7,607 nucleotides of DNA, from contig JAEZUG010000035.1 in assembly GCA_023421135.1 (NCBI GenBank), forward strand, positions 1 through 7,607, given 5' to 3'. The translations under genes and the position numbers were made by a program. Positions 1 to 5,693 of this stretch are shown piece after piece. Source of the DNA: Candidatus Cloacimonadota bacterium (GTDB lineage: Bacteria; Cloacimonadota; Cloacimonadia; Cloacimonadales; Cloacimonadaceae). The stretch's first letter is position 1; every line of letters starts with the position of its first letter. The notes beneath the pieces were generated by a model, which worked only from the letters and a program-made list of their open reading frames with translations, did no database searches and had not been told where the DNA came from.

Positions 1-117
1 TCCTTTGCGAACTGACTGTGAATGCATACGACGAACTTTGTCGGAAAGCCGTGTGCGGGAAAACCGCATGCACGGTTTGATGAGGGGGGCAGGAATAAAC
101 CCCTGCCTCTACTCTAC
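1..117 (+). mobile_element. Group II intron, 3' end only (partial)
   Basis: This is the 3' terminus of a self-splicing group II intron, a retroelement that normally carries a reverse transcriptase/maturase gene in domain IV. Only the tail is present. A short CGAC/GTCG hairpin at 29-43 is probably the end of domain IV. Domain V spans 46-78 and domain VI spans 82-114. The intron should end at C117, because AC at 116-117 matches the usual 3' AY and the branch-point A lies 7 bases upstream. No reverse-transcriptase reading frame is visible, so if the intron encodes one it lies to the left of base 1. The domain V sequence resembles the common bacterial chloroplast-like (CL) introns more than class C, which is a recollection and not a search result. 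Homology to another repeat copy (5479 onward) starts exactly at base 118, which independently supports this boundary. Confidence 0.88.
46..117 (+). ncRNA. Group II intron domains V and VI
   Basis: Domain V: bases 46-53 pair with 71-78. They include the catalytic AGC triad at 47-49 and a G48-U76 wobble. A two-base bulge (U69, G70) follows, then an upper helix of 54-58 with 64-68 capped by GAAAA. The domain is 33 bases, one fewer than the usual 34. Domain VI: 82-84 pair with 112-114, A111 is bulged as the branch-point nucleophile, 85-93 pair with 102-110, and the loop is 94-101. Both folds were read by eye. The presence of all hallmark elements makes the assignment strong. Confidence 0.88.
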
Positions 118-200
118 CGTTCTATTCGGCAGCTTATTCGCGGGCGGCAGCAGCGCAGCTCTTGTCACACGTCACTTGTCACTCTCTGTTCACTGTTCAC
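118..200. repeat. Dispersed heptamer repeat element, copy 1 (3' exon of the intron)
   Basis: The segment starts with CGTTCTATT directly after the intron and reaches AGCAGCGCAGCTCTTGTCAC at 149-168. It ends in 7-base units: TTGTCAC (162-168), ACGTCAC (169-175), TTGTCAC (176-182), a TCTC spacer, then TGTTCAC twice (187-200). The same order of parts recurs at 5479-5542, and in reverse complement at 7411-7456. No coding frame in it looks real. It appears to be a non-coding repeat into which the intron has inserted. Confidence 0.7.
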
Positions 201-231
201 TTCCAATCAAGCAGCCAAAATCCACAAATGG

Positions 232-260
232 TTGACAAAATGATGCCCTCTGCTAAAAAT
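232..260 (+). promoter_or_regulatory. Candidate promoter for the first GNAT gene
   Basis: A perfect -35 hexamer TTGACA (232-237) is followed after 16 bases by TAAAAA (254-259), a 4/6 match to TATAAT. It would give a leader of about 100 bases before the ATG at 367. The leader contains a small CGGG/CCCG hairpin at 311-321. The call rests on motif and position only. Confidence 0.4.
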
Positions 261-366
261 GGCGGGCGTGGGCATAACTGCATATCAGGGAAGATTATAA
301 CTAATTTGTTCGGGGCTCCCGCCTGCAAGTTTGGGACCGACCCGTTTACAGAAAAGGAGTAAAAAA

Positions 367-816
367 ATGATAACTATAACTAACGTATTTGATACAATCA
401 GCCTGAACTTCCATATCAAGCAGGAAGATTTCAGCCTCTTTTTACACGAGCATCTGGATCGTTTTACAGACGATGTCTCCGCCATCTCCAAAGCCATAGA
501 CTACGCCTTTTCCACAGAGGAAGGCAAGGGCGGATTTGTGCTCTTAGCCTATGATGAAAAGGAACTGGTGGGCGGCTTGGTGATGACCTGCACCGGCATG
601 GAAGAATTTGTGCCGGAGAACCTTCTGGTCTATATCGCGGTGCACAAGAGCTACCGGGGCAAAGGCATCGGCAGCATGTTGATTCAACAGGCCATAGAGA
701 CCAGCGAAGGCTCCATTGCCCTGCACGTGGAATACGATAATCCAGCCGTCCGGCTCTACGAGCGCCTGGGCTTCAAATCCAAATACCGGGAGATGCGCTG
801 GGAAAGGGGTTCCTGA
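367..816 (+). CDS. GNAT family N-acetyltransferase
   Basis: This 149-residue protein should transfer an acetyl group from acetyl-CoA to an amine; the substrate is unknown. The acetyl-CoA pyrophosphate-binding motif A is clear at residues 96-105 (YRGKGIG, R97 to G102), after the strand LLVYIAVH. Motif B is at 119-136, with NPAVRLYERLGF, the asparagine and tyrosine typical of RimI-like single-domain GNATs. The length is normal for one GNAT domain. No signal peptide or membrane segment is seen, so it is cytoplasmic. The start at 367 is chosen because AAAGGAG lies just upstream (354-359) with suitable spacing. The frame stays open 12 codons further, but that stretch has no ribosome binding site. 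The last base of its TGA is the first base of the ATG of a doubtful small ORF. Confidence 0.9.
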   Translation: MITITNVFDTISLNFHIKQEDFSLFLHEHLDRFTDDVSAISKAIDYAFSTEEGKGGFVLLAYDEKELVGGLVMTCTGMEEFVPENLLVYIAVHKSYRGKGIGSMLIQQAIETSEGSIALHVEYDNPAVRLYERLGFKSKYREMRWERGS

Positions 817-905
817 TGGCAGTTCTCAAGTTCAGGTTGCGCTACATGGCGGTGGCTCAGCTCATGAATGCCGGATTCGTGGATAAAAAGATAGCAGACA
901 ACTAG
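816..905 (+). CDS. Possible 29-residue small ORF, or start of a decayed gene
   Basis: A 29-codon frame begins at an ATG that overlaps the upstream stop codon (TGATG). AAGGGG (804-809) is placed well as a ribosome binding site, so translational coupling is plausible. The product (MAVLKFRLRYMAVAQLMNAG...) is mildly basic and matches no family I recognise. After the TAG at 903-905 the same frame stays open to a TAA at 1029-1031, so a 72-codon gene with one nonsense mutation is also possible. Random sequence this short could look the same, and nothing else supports coding. Confidence 0.25.
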   Translation: MAVLKFRLRYMAVAQLMNAGFVDKKIADN

Positions 906-973
906 ATAAGCTCTTTGTCCCCAGCTCTTGGCAGGAGCATCAGAAACCCTGTAGCAAGAATTATCAAAAGATT

Positions 974-1016
974 GGTTCAGGCTGTGCTTGACAAAGCTAT
1001 CAGGTTCAGGCATAGC
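974..1016 (+). promoter_or_regulatory. Candidate promoter and direct-repeat operator of the AraC-type gene
   Basis: A perfect TTGACA (988-993) lies 17 bases before CATAGC (1011-1016), a weak -10 with only 3/6 matches. The 9-base repeat GGTTCAGGC occurs at 974-982 and 1003-1011, 29 bases apart start to start, one copy on each side of the -35. A shorter GTTCAGG is also at 830-836. Direct repeats around a weak promoter suit an activator-type regulator, possibly the AraC protein itself. This is inferred from position only. Confidence 0.35.
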
Positions 1017-1046
1017 AAATATTATCAATAAGCCAAGGCAGGACAA

Positions 1047-1904
1047 ATGAGCAGAGAAAATCAGATCGACAAAGCCCTGGTCTTCATCGAGGAGAACTTG
1101 CGCAAGGCACTAAGTCTGGAAGAGATAGCAGACGTGGCAAACTATTCACCCTGGCACTTTCATCGTCTCTTCTATGCCGCCACCGGTTACACGATTGGAG
1201 AGTATATCCGCAAGCGTCGCCTCAGTGAAGCCTCCCGAGAGCTGATCTTTTTGGACAAACCGATCAAGCAGATAGCTGCAGACTATCAGTTTGAATCCCA
1301 GGCCGCCTTCACTCGCAGCTTCAAAGCCTATTGCGGCTGCACTCCCGGGAAGGTTCGAGACAGCCTGCGCTCTCTGACCAGCTTTGAGCCATTGAGAATA
1401 AGAACTTCAAGAGGTAAAAAAACCATGCAAACACCCAAGATCGTTCACCGCAGTCCCTCCCGCGTTTTCGGCATCTCCTGCCGCAGCACCATGAATAACA
1501 ACGTCATCCCTGCCCTCTGGGACGATTTCTTCAAAGTCTGCAGCAAGATCCCCAACCCCCTGGTGGAAGAAACCGCTCTGGGAGTCTGCTACACCATTAG
1601 CGATGGACCCATGACTCCCGATACTCCCTTTGGTTATCTGGCAGGAATGGAAGTCTCTGCCAGTGAAGCTCTCCCGGAAGGGCTTGAAGAGATCACCATT
1701 CCGGAAGGGGACTATGCCGTGTTTGAACACCTCGGCTCTCTGGACACGCTGCACGATACCTACAGCGCCCTCTACGGCGAGTGGCTCCCTGCCTCCGGTT
1801 ATGAACAGTCGGGAGACTTGGATTTTGAGCTCTATGGCCCTCACTTCAAGTATGGTGATCCCCAGTCCGTGATGGAGATCTGGGTGCCGGTGAAGCGGAA
1901 ATAA
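1047..1904 (+). CDS. AraC family transcriptional regulator with C-terminal GyrI-like effector-binding domain
   Basis: This 285-residue DNA-binding regulator has the same layout and nearly the same length as E. coli Rob. Residues 5-105 form the AraC double helix-turn-helix. The first HTH is around LSLEEIADVANYSPWHFHRLF (23-42), the second around KPIKQIAADYQFESQAAFTRSF (71-92), ending in the family signature GCTPGKVR (97-104). A polar linker leads to a GyrI-like/SMR ligand-binding domain at about 128-283, containing ITIPEGDYAVFEHLG and ending in EIWVPVKRK. In related proteins this domain binds hydrophobic or cationic small molecules and switches the regulator. ATG 1047 follows AAGG at 1035-1038. 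The gene lies 76 bases before a DUF1801 gene, with a second GNAT gene next, so it may regulate them. A second possible start within the linker (1425) could give a free GyrI-like domain. Confidence 0.92.
   Translation: MSRENQIDKALVFIEENLRKALSLEEIADVANYSPWHFHRLFYAATGYTIGEYIRKRRLSEASRELIFLDKPIKQIAADYQFESQAAFTRSFKAYCGCTPGKVRDSLRSLTSFEPLRIRTSRGKKTMQTPKIVHRSPSRVFGISCRSTMNNNVIPALWDDFFKVCSKIPNPLVEETALGVCYTISDGPMTPDTPFGYLAGMEVSASEALPEGLEEITIPEGDYAVFEHLGSLDTLHDTYSALYGEWLPASGYEQSGDLDFELYGPHFKYGDPQSVMEIWVPVKRK
1411..1427 (+). promoter_or_regulatory. Internal ribosome binding site and start at the domain boundary
   Basis: Within the AraC-GyrI gene, GAGGT (1411-1415) is followed by seven A residues (1416-1422) and an in-frame ATG at 1425-1427, the codon for Met127. 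A start here would yield a 159-residue GyrI-like domain without the DNA-binding half. The Shine-Dalgarno-like site has a 9-base spacing. This is a sequence observation, and use of the start is inferred. Confidence 0.35.
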
Positions 1905-1915
1905 TACTTGCACTA

Positions 1916-1945
1916 TTGAGATGCTGGCTCTATCCTCTCTATAAA
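1916..1945 (+). promoter_or_regulatory. Candidate promoter for the DUF1801-GNAT pair
   Basis: TTGAGA (1916-1921, 5/6) and TATAAA (1940-1945, 5/6) are separated by 18 bases in the gap after the AraC-type gene. Transcription would start near 1952, about 30 bases before the ATG at 1981. If real, the DUF1801 and GNAT genes can be expressed apart from their regulator. Confidence 0.4.
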
Positions 1946-1980
1946 GCATTGCCCAAAGTATGCCCGTATGGAGATAAATC

Positions 1981-2361
1981 ATGCAGATAAATGATAAAGA
2001 TCAAGCCCTCTACGACGCTCTTTCAGAGCAGGATAGAGCCCGCATCGAACCCATCATCAGCCTCTTTGAAGCGGAAGCTCAAGAGCCTGGAATCAGTTTC
2101 TACAACCCCGTCATATTATACCTGACCACCCGCGGTCAGATCACTCTGGGTATCTCGCCCCGCAAGAATTACATCAGCCTCTATATGGGCTCGCAGGAAA
2201 GCTTGAAAATCTTCCGCGAAGCCTTGCCCCGGCTGGGCAAGATCAAAGCAGGAGTGGGCTGTCTGCGCTTCCGCAAGCTGGAAGATTTGGATGCTGAACT
2301 GCTCAAGGAGATATTCAGGCAGATTGGTTCCAGCGAACATACCAGTAATTTTGGCTTTTAA
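1981..2361 (+). CDS. DUF1801 domain-containing protein
   Basis: This 126-residue cytoplasmic protein belongs to the DUF1801 (YdhG-like, frataxin-like fold) family, whose function is not settled. The diagnostic part is the second half. The strand KNYISLYMG (62-70) is followed by a helix, then LGKIKAGVGCLRFRKLEDLD (85-104), which fits the family pattern of a GK.G..C...KKLEDLD type, and a closing helix ELLKEIFRQIG. The first half is a helix (residues 7-32) followed by two strands around YNPVILYLTTRGQITLGI. The length is normal. GGAG at 1970-1973 sets the start. Family members are often next to GyrI-like regulators and acetyltransferases, as here, but that association is recalled and not tested. 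The next gene starts 22 bases after its stop, so the two are probably co-transcribed. Confidence 0.85.
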   Translation: MQINDKDQALYDALSEQDRARIEPIISLFEAEAQEPGISFYNPVILYLTTRGQITLGISPRKNYISLYMGSQESLKIFREALPRLGKIKAGVGCLRFRKLEDLDAELLKEIFRQIGSSEHTSNFGF

Positions 2362-2383
2362 ACCGTCAGTTTAAGGATAACAC

Positions 2384-3028
2384 ATGAAGATCAGACCTGA
2401 GTTAGCTACCGATTACTATGAAGTGGAAACCCTCACCCGGGAAGCCTTTTGGAACCTCCACGTCCCTGGCTGCGACGAGCATCTGCTGGTACATCTCCTG
2501 CGGGAACACTGTATCTTTTTGCCGGAGCTGGACTTTGTGGCTCTGGCAGAGGATGATACAACGCTCACCGGCAATATCATGTATGCCAAGGCTCTCCTGC
2601 GGGATCTAAGAGGTGCAGAATATGAGGTGATCAGCTTCGGACCGGTGAGCGTTTTGCCGGACTATCAAAGCAAAGGAATCGGCTCCGCCCTGATCCGGCA
2701 CAGCCTGGATTTGGCGCGTGAGCAGGGACACAAAGCCGTGCTGATCTACGGTGATCCGGCTTACTACAGCCGCTTTGGCTTCCGTCCGGGAGAAGAGCTG
2801 GGCATCAGTGGAGAAGAGGGCTACTATAATCCCGCTCTGCAGTATCTGGAGCTGGTTCCCGGCTCTTTGCCAAGAGAGGGAGCTTACTTCATTCTCGATC
2901 CGGTGTATCAGCTTGATCCCGAGGCAGTCGCTGCCTTCGATCAGCAGTTTCCCGGGCTGACCAAGGAGCACAGACCGTCTCAGGATCACTTCCTGGAGAT
3001 GCTGGGGCAGTCCCGTCTCAGAGAATAG
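2384..3028 (+). CDS. GNAT family N-acetyltransferase (YhbS-like)
   Basis: This 214-residue acetyl-CoA-dependent acetyltransferase is of the longer, YhbS-like type. The N-terminal half carries the acceptor-side helices (MKIRPELATDYYEVETLTREAF). The central strand ISFGPVSVLPDYQ leads into motif A, QSKGIG (Q95 to G100), which binds the CoA pyrophosphate. The strand AVLIYGDPAYYSRFGF (118-133) is the YhbS-type version of motif B. The C-terminal 80 residues (ELVPGSLPREGAYFILDPVY) are typical of this subfamily. The acceptor cannot be predicted; relatives include antibiotic, amino-acid and RNA or protein modifiers. AAGGA at 2373-2377 with a 6-base gap supports the start. It follows the DUF1801 gene by 22 bases. 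No convincing terminator follows its stop. Confidence 0.9.
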   Translation: MKIRPELATDYYEVETLTREAFWNLHVPGCDEHLLVHLLREHCIFLPELDFVALAEDDTTLTGNIMYAKALLRDLRGAEYEVISFGPVSVLPDYQSKGIGSALIRHSLDLAREQGHKAVLIYGDPAYYSRFGFRPGEELGISGEEGYYNPALQYLELVPGSLPREGAYFILDPVYQLDPEAVAAFDQQFPGLTKEHRPSQDHFLEMLGQSRLRE

Positions 3029-3134
3029 TGATCTACTGCTCCAATCCGGAAGAGATCTGCACTAAGTAAGTACCATTCAGAGTCTAACCTTCAATATTCT
3101 CACCCCTCTTTTTCACATCAGAAAGATAAAAACA

Positions 3135-3163
3135 TTGACTAAATCCCAGAACATGATTATTCT
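3135..3163 (+). promoter_or_regulatory. Candidate promoter for the M3 peptidase gene
   Basis: TTGACT (3135-3140, 5/6) and TATTCT (3158-3163, 4/6) are separated by the ideal 17 bases. The leader would be about 30 bases. The site lies in the 173-base gap after the GNAT gene, so the peptidase is probably its own transcription unit. Confidence 0.45.
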
Positions 3164-3201
3164 GCTCAATAGAAGAAGAATGAATATCAAGAGGTTAAGA
3201 C

Positions 3202-5286
3202 ATGAAAGCAAACCCCAATCCGCTTCTCGTAACAGAAAACACTCACAGGCTCAAAGCCATCCCCTTTGACAAGATCAAGACCGAGCACTATCTGCCCGCC
3301 TTCGAGCAGGTATTGGCCGAGACCAAGGCCGCCATCGAAAAGCTCAAGAAGAGCAAAGCCAAGCCCACTTTTGAAAACACCATCGAAGCCATGGGCGTCG
3401 CAGAAGAACATCTGGACATGATCTCCAGCGTTTTCTTCAACCTCCTGTCCTGCGAAAGCGATGATGAATTCAAAGCTCTGGCACAGCAGATTTCTCCCAT
3501 GCTCTCCCAATTCAGCAGTGAAATCTCCACCGACCCAGTGATCTTCGAGAAAGTCAAGGCTGTCTATGAGGCTGAAGTTGCCGGCAAACCTGCTCCCGAG
3601 CTGCCTGCCGACCTCACAGACGAGAAGGCTCTGCAAAAGGCTGAACGCTATAGAATTATCGAGCGCAGCTATACTGGGCTGATCCGCAATGGCGCTCTGC
3701 TTTCCGATGAAGACAAGAAGAAGCTCACCGCCATCGATATGGAGATGTCCCGCCTCAGCCTGGATTTTTCCAATCACGTGCTGGCTGCTACCAATTCCTT
3801 TATCGTGCATATCACCGATCCCAAGGAAGTGGAAGGCATCCCGGAAAGCGCTCTCAACGCTGCGGCATACACTGCCAAACAGAAGGGCAAGGACGGCGGC
3901 TGGATCTTCACTCTGCAGCCTTCCAGCCTGATGCCTGTGCTCACCTATTGCAAAAACCGCGAGCTGCGCAAGAAGCTCCAAAAAGCCTATGCCTCACGTG
4001 CTTACAAAGGCAAGTTTGACAATCAGGAGCTCATCCTCAAGATAGTGCAATTGCGCTACAAACGTGCCAAGCTCCTGGGCTTCAAAAACCACGCTGAATA
4101 TGTGCTCAAAGAAAGAATGGCCGGCAGCCCCAAAGCCGTTCTCGATTTCCTGGATAAGATCTACAAAGTTGCCTACCCCGCAGCCAAAGCCGAAGTGAAA
4201 GAAACCGCTGCCTATGCCAAAGCCAAAGACGGCCTGGCCAAGCTCATGCCCTGGGATTTTGGTTACTATTCAAACAAGCTCAAAGAAGAGCGCTATGCCT
4301 ATGATCCGGAGCAGCTCCGCCCCTGGTTCAAGGTCGAAAACGTGATCAAAGGCCTCTTTAAGGTCGCCAAAAAGATCTACGGCATCGATCTCAAGCGCGT
4401 GAAAGACGTTCCGGTTTATCACAAGGATGTGCAGACCTGGGAAGTGCACGATGGCGATAACTATCTCGGCCTGCTCTATCTGGATCTTTTCCCGCGGGAA
4501 ACCAAGCGCGGCGGTGCCTGGATGACAACCTTCCAGGGACAGGGAATGCATTCCGATGGTATGCGCCGTCCCTTCGTCTCCATCGTTGGTTCGCTCACTC
4601 CGTCCACGGATAAGCAGCCCTCGCTCTTGCGTCTGGACGAAGCCCGCACCATCTTCCACGAATTTGGTCATGCCCTGCATGCCCTGCTTTCGGATTGCCA
4701 TTACAAGGGCGTTTCAGGTGCCAGAGTGCTCTGGGACTTCGTGGAGCTTCCCTCTCAGATTATGGAAAACTGGCTGCTCGAAAAAGAAGCGCTGAAGCTC
4801 TTTGCCAAGCATTATGAGACCGGTGAGGTCCTGCCCGAGGAACTGATAGACAAGGTGTTGGCGGCAAAGAACTTCCAAGCCGGACTTGCCAATATCAACC
4901 AGTTGCGCTATGGCACTATGGATTTTGCCTGGCACAACCAGAATCCCTCCAAGATCAAAGACGTCGATGCCTTTGAGAGAGAAGTGATCGAGCCCTTCCG
5001 GCTGCTGCCGGCAGTGACGGGCACCAATATGTCCTGCTCCTTCTCCCATATCTTTGCCGGTGGCTATTCTGCCGGCTATTACTCCTACAAGTGGGCGGAA
5101 GCCTTGGAAGCCGATGCCTGGAGCTATTTCCAGGAGAAGGGAATCTTCAACCGGGAATTGGCGGATTCCTTCCGCAGAAACATCCTCGCCAGAGGCAATT
5201 CCTTCCATCCCATGATCCTCTTCACCGCCTTCCGCGGCCGCAAGCCCGATCCGGATGCCCTGCTGAAAAGAGATGGACTAGTTTAG
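3202..5286 (+). CDS. M3 family zinc oligopeptidase (Dcp / oligopeptidase A type)
   Basis: This 694-residue metallopeptidase should degrade short peptides in the cytoplasm; no signal peptide is present. The zinc site is intact: HEFGH at 486-490 gives His486, catalytic Glu487 and His490. Glu515 in DFVELPSQ is the third ligand, with the 25-residue spacing typical of M3. The substrate-binding segment SHIFAGGYSAGYYSYKW (615-631) holds the conserved His and Tyr residues. The N-terminal half is the usual helical cap, starting NPLL...IPFDKIKTEHYLPAFEQ, the classical opening of the Dcp/PrlC group. The central region (PVYHKDVQTWEV, then RGGAWM) looks Dcp-like, while the C-terminus (ELPSQIMENW, HYETGE, EKGIFNRE) looks more like oligopeptidase A. 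I therefore cannot say whether it is a dipeptidyl carboxypeptidase or an endo-oligopeptidase. GAGG at 3191-3194 and an in-frame TAA 6 bases upstream fix the start. Confidence 0.95.
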   Translation: MKANPNPLLVTENTHRLKAIPFDKIKTEHYLPAFEQVLAETKAAIEKLKKSKAKPTFENTIEAMGVAEEHLDMISSVFFNLLSCESDDEFKALAQQISPMLSQFSSEISTDPVIFEKVKAVYEAEVAGKPAPELPADLTDEKALQKAERYRIIERSYTGLIRNGALLSDEDKKKLTAIDMEMSRLSLDFSNHVLAATNSFIVHITDPKEVEGIPESALNAAAYTAKQKGKDGGWIFTLQPSSLMPVLTYCKNRELRKKLQKAYASRAYKGKFDNQELILKIVQLRYKRAKLLGFKNHAEYVLKERMAGSPKAVLDFLDKIYKVAYPAAKAEVKETAAYAKAKDGLAKLMPWDFGYYSNKLKEERYAYDPEQLRPWFKVENVIKGLFKVAKKIYGIDLKRVKDVPVYHKDVQTWEVHDGDNYLGLLYLDLFPRETKRGGAWMTTFQGQGMHSDGMRRPFVSIVGSLTPSTDKQPSLLRLDEARTIFHEFGHALHALLSDCHYKGVSGARVLWDFVELPSQIMENWLLEKEALKLFAKHYETGEVLPEELIDKVLAAKNFQAGLANINQLRYGTMDFAWHNQNPSKIKDVDAFEREVIEPFRLLPAVTGTNMSCSFSHIFAGGYSAGYYSYKWAEALEADAWSYFQEKGIFNRELADSFRRNILARGNSFHPMILFTAFRGRKPDPDALLKRDGLV

Positions 5287-5303
5287 TGACTAGCGATTAA
5301 TGA

Positions 5304-5337
5304 TTGAAGAGGCAGACCTGAGGGTTTGCCTCTTCAA
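5304..5337. repeat. GGCAGAC-type palindrome, possibly terminating the M3 gene
   Basis: A near-perfect 15-base stem (5304-5318 with 5323-5337) has one G-U pair and a TGAG loop. It starts 18 bases after the M3 stop codon, so it could act as a terminator, although only a weak T-rich tail (GTTTATA) follows. Its core (GGCAGACC...GGTTTGCC) is shared with the palindrome at 7255-7284 and partly with the one at 7565, so it is also a member of a dispersed palindromic family. Confidence 0.7.
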
Positions 5338-5344
5338 GTTTATA

Positions 5345-5369
5345 GTGAGAAGTGAGAAGAGGGTGAGTG
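5345..5369. repeat. Short variant heptamer array
   Basis: GTGAGAA occurs twice in tandem (5345-5358), followed by a GAGG spacer and GTGAGTG (5363-5369). The 7-base unit plus 4-base spacer copies the architecture of the GTGAACA/GTGACAA arrays at 7168 and 7411, but with different bases. Confidence 0.5.
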
Positions 5370-5478
5370 GAATAGTTGGGAGATAGTGTGCTATCCGTTA
5401 ACAAGGACTGGGAGGATTAGGTTGTTCGTGTCCATCCTGTCCGGTAACGATGTAAACCCATATAATCAAACTCATCTG
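5370..5478. other. Non-coding spacer without recognised elements
   Basis: No plausible gene is seen here. There is a small GATAG/CTATC hairpin (5382-5395). A perfect TATAAT (5461-5466) has no -35-like hexamer at a workable distance. The last bases, ending CTCATCTG at 5478, occupy the position that the intron insertion would occupy if 5479 onward corresponds to the intron's 3' exon at 118. Confidence 0.4.
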
Positions 5479-5542
5479 CGTTCTATTAGATGGCTTGCCC
5501 AAGCAGCGGAGCTCTTGTTACTCGTCACTTGTCACTCGTCAC
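5479..5542. repeat. Dispersed heptamer repeat element, copy 2 (uninterrupted)
   Basis: It starts with CGTTCTATT (5479-5487), as does the intron's 3' exon at 118. It shares an 18/20 match with 149-168 (AGCAGCGGAGCTCTTGTTAC at 5502-5521). It ends with four 7-base units: TTGTTAC, TCGTCAC, TTGTCAC, TCGTCAC (5515-5542). The segment between the two matching blocks is 8 bases shorter than in copy 1. Confidence 0.7.
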
Positions 5543-5568
5543 TTCCCCATACTTAGCACACTTTTTTC

Positions 5569-5596
5569 TTGACTGCCAGGGCAGGATCGCTAGATT
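5569..5596 (+). promoter_or_regulatory. Candidate htrA promoter with overlapping palindrome
   Basis: TTGACT (5569-5574, 5/6) is preceded by a T run and followed after 16 bases by TAGATT (5591-5596, 4/6). The leader would be about 90 bases. A palindrome CTGCC-AG-GGCAG (5573-5584) overlaps the -35 end and spacer and could be an operator. A second small hairpin, GGGTT/AACCC (5649-5662), lies in the leader about 30 bases before the start codon. I see no sigma-E-like promoter. Confidence 0.4.
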
Positions 5597-5693
5597 GTCT
5601 ATAACCAGTCGGCAGGCTGGGGCTAATTTTGTGTATTTTCATCTTATCGGGTTATCAAACCCAGAATCAATATTCATAAATAAGGAGTATGCT

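Noticed and set aside
5..235. Small plus-strand frames across the first 240 bases
   Set aside because: They run through intron domains V and VI and the repeat, so they cannot be real proteins.
756..1046. 96-codon minus-strand frame covering the gap before the AraC-type gene
   Set aside because: It overlaps the end of the GNAT gene and the candidate promoter, and its translation has no recognisable features.
1407..1982. Long open frame on the minus strand opposite the AraC-GyrI gene
   Set aside because: It is antisense to a gene with clear domains, has no family motif, and its openness follows from the codon use of the forward gene.
3187..3981. 264-codon minus-strand frame opposite the M3 gene
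   Set aside because: Shadow of a well-supported peptidase gene, with no recognisable domain or ribosome binding site.
5461..5466. Perfect TATAAT as a promoter -10
   Set aside because: No -35-like sequence at 15-19 bases upstream and no extended -10 TG; it also lies before the repeat, far from htrA.
5490..5693. In-frame upstream extension of htrA to the ATG at 5490
   Set aside because: It would cover repeat DNA and the promoter and place 68 residues before a good signal peptide. ATG 5694 has its own strong ribosome binding site.
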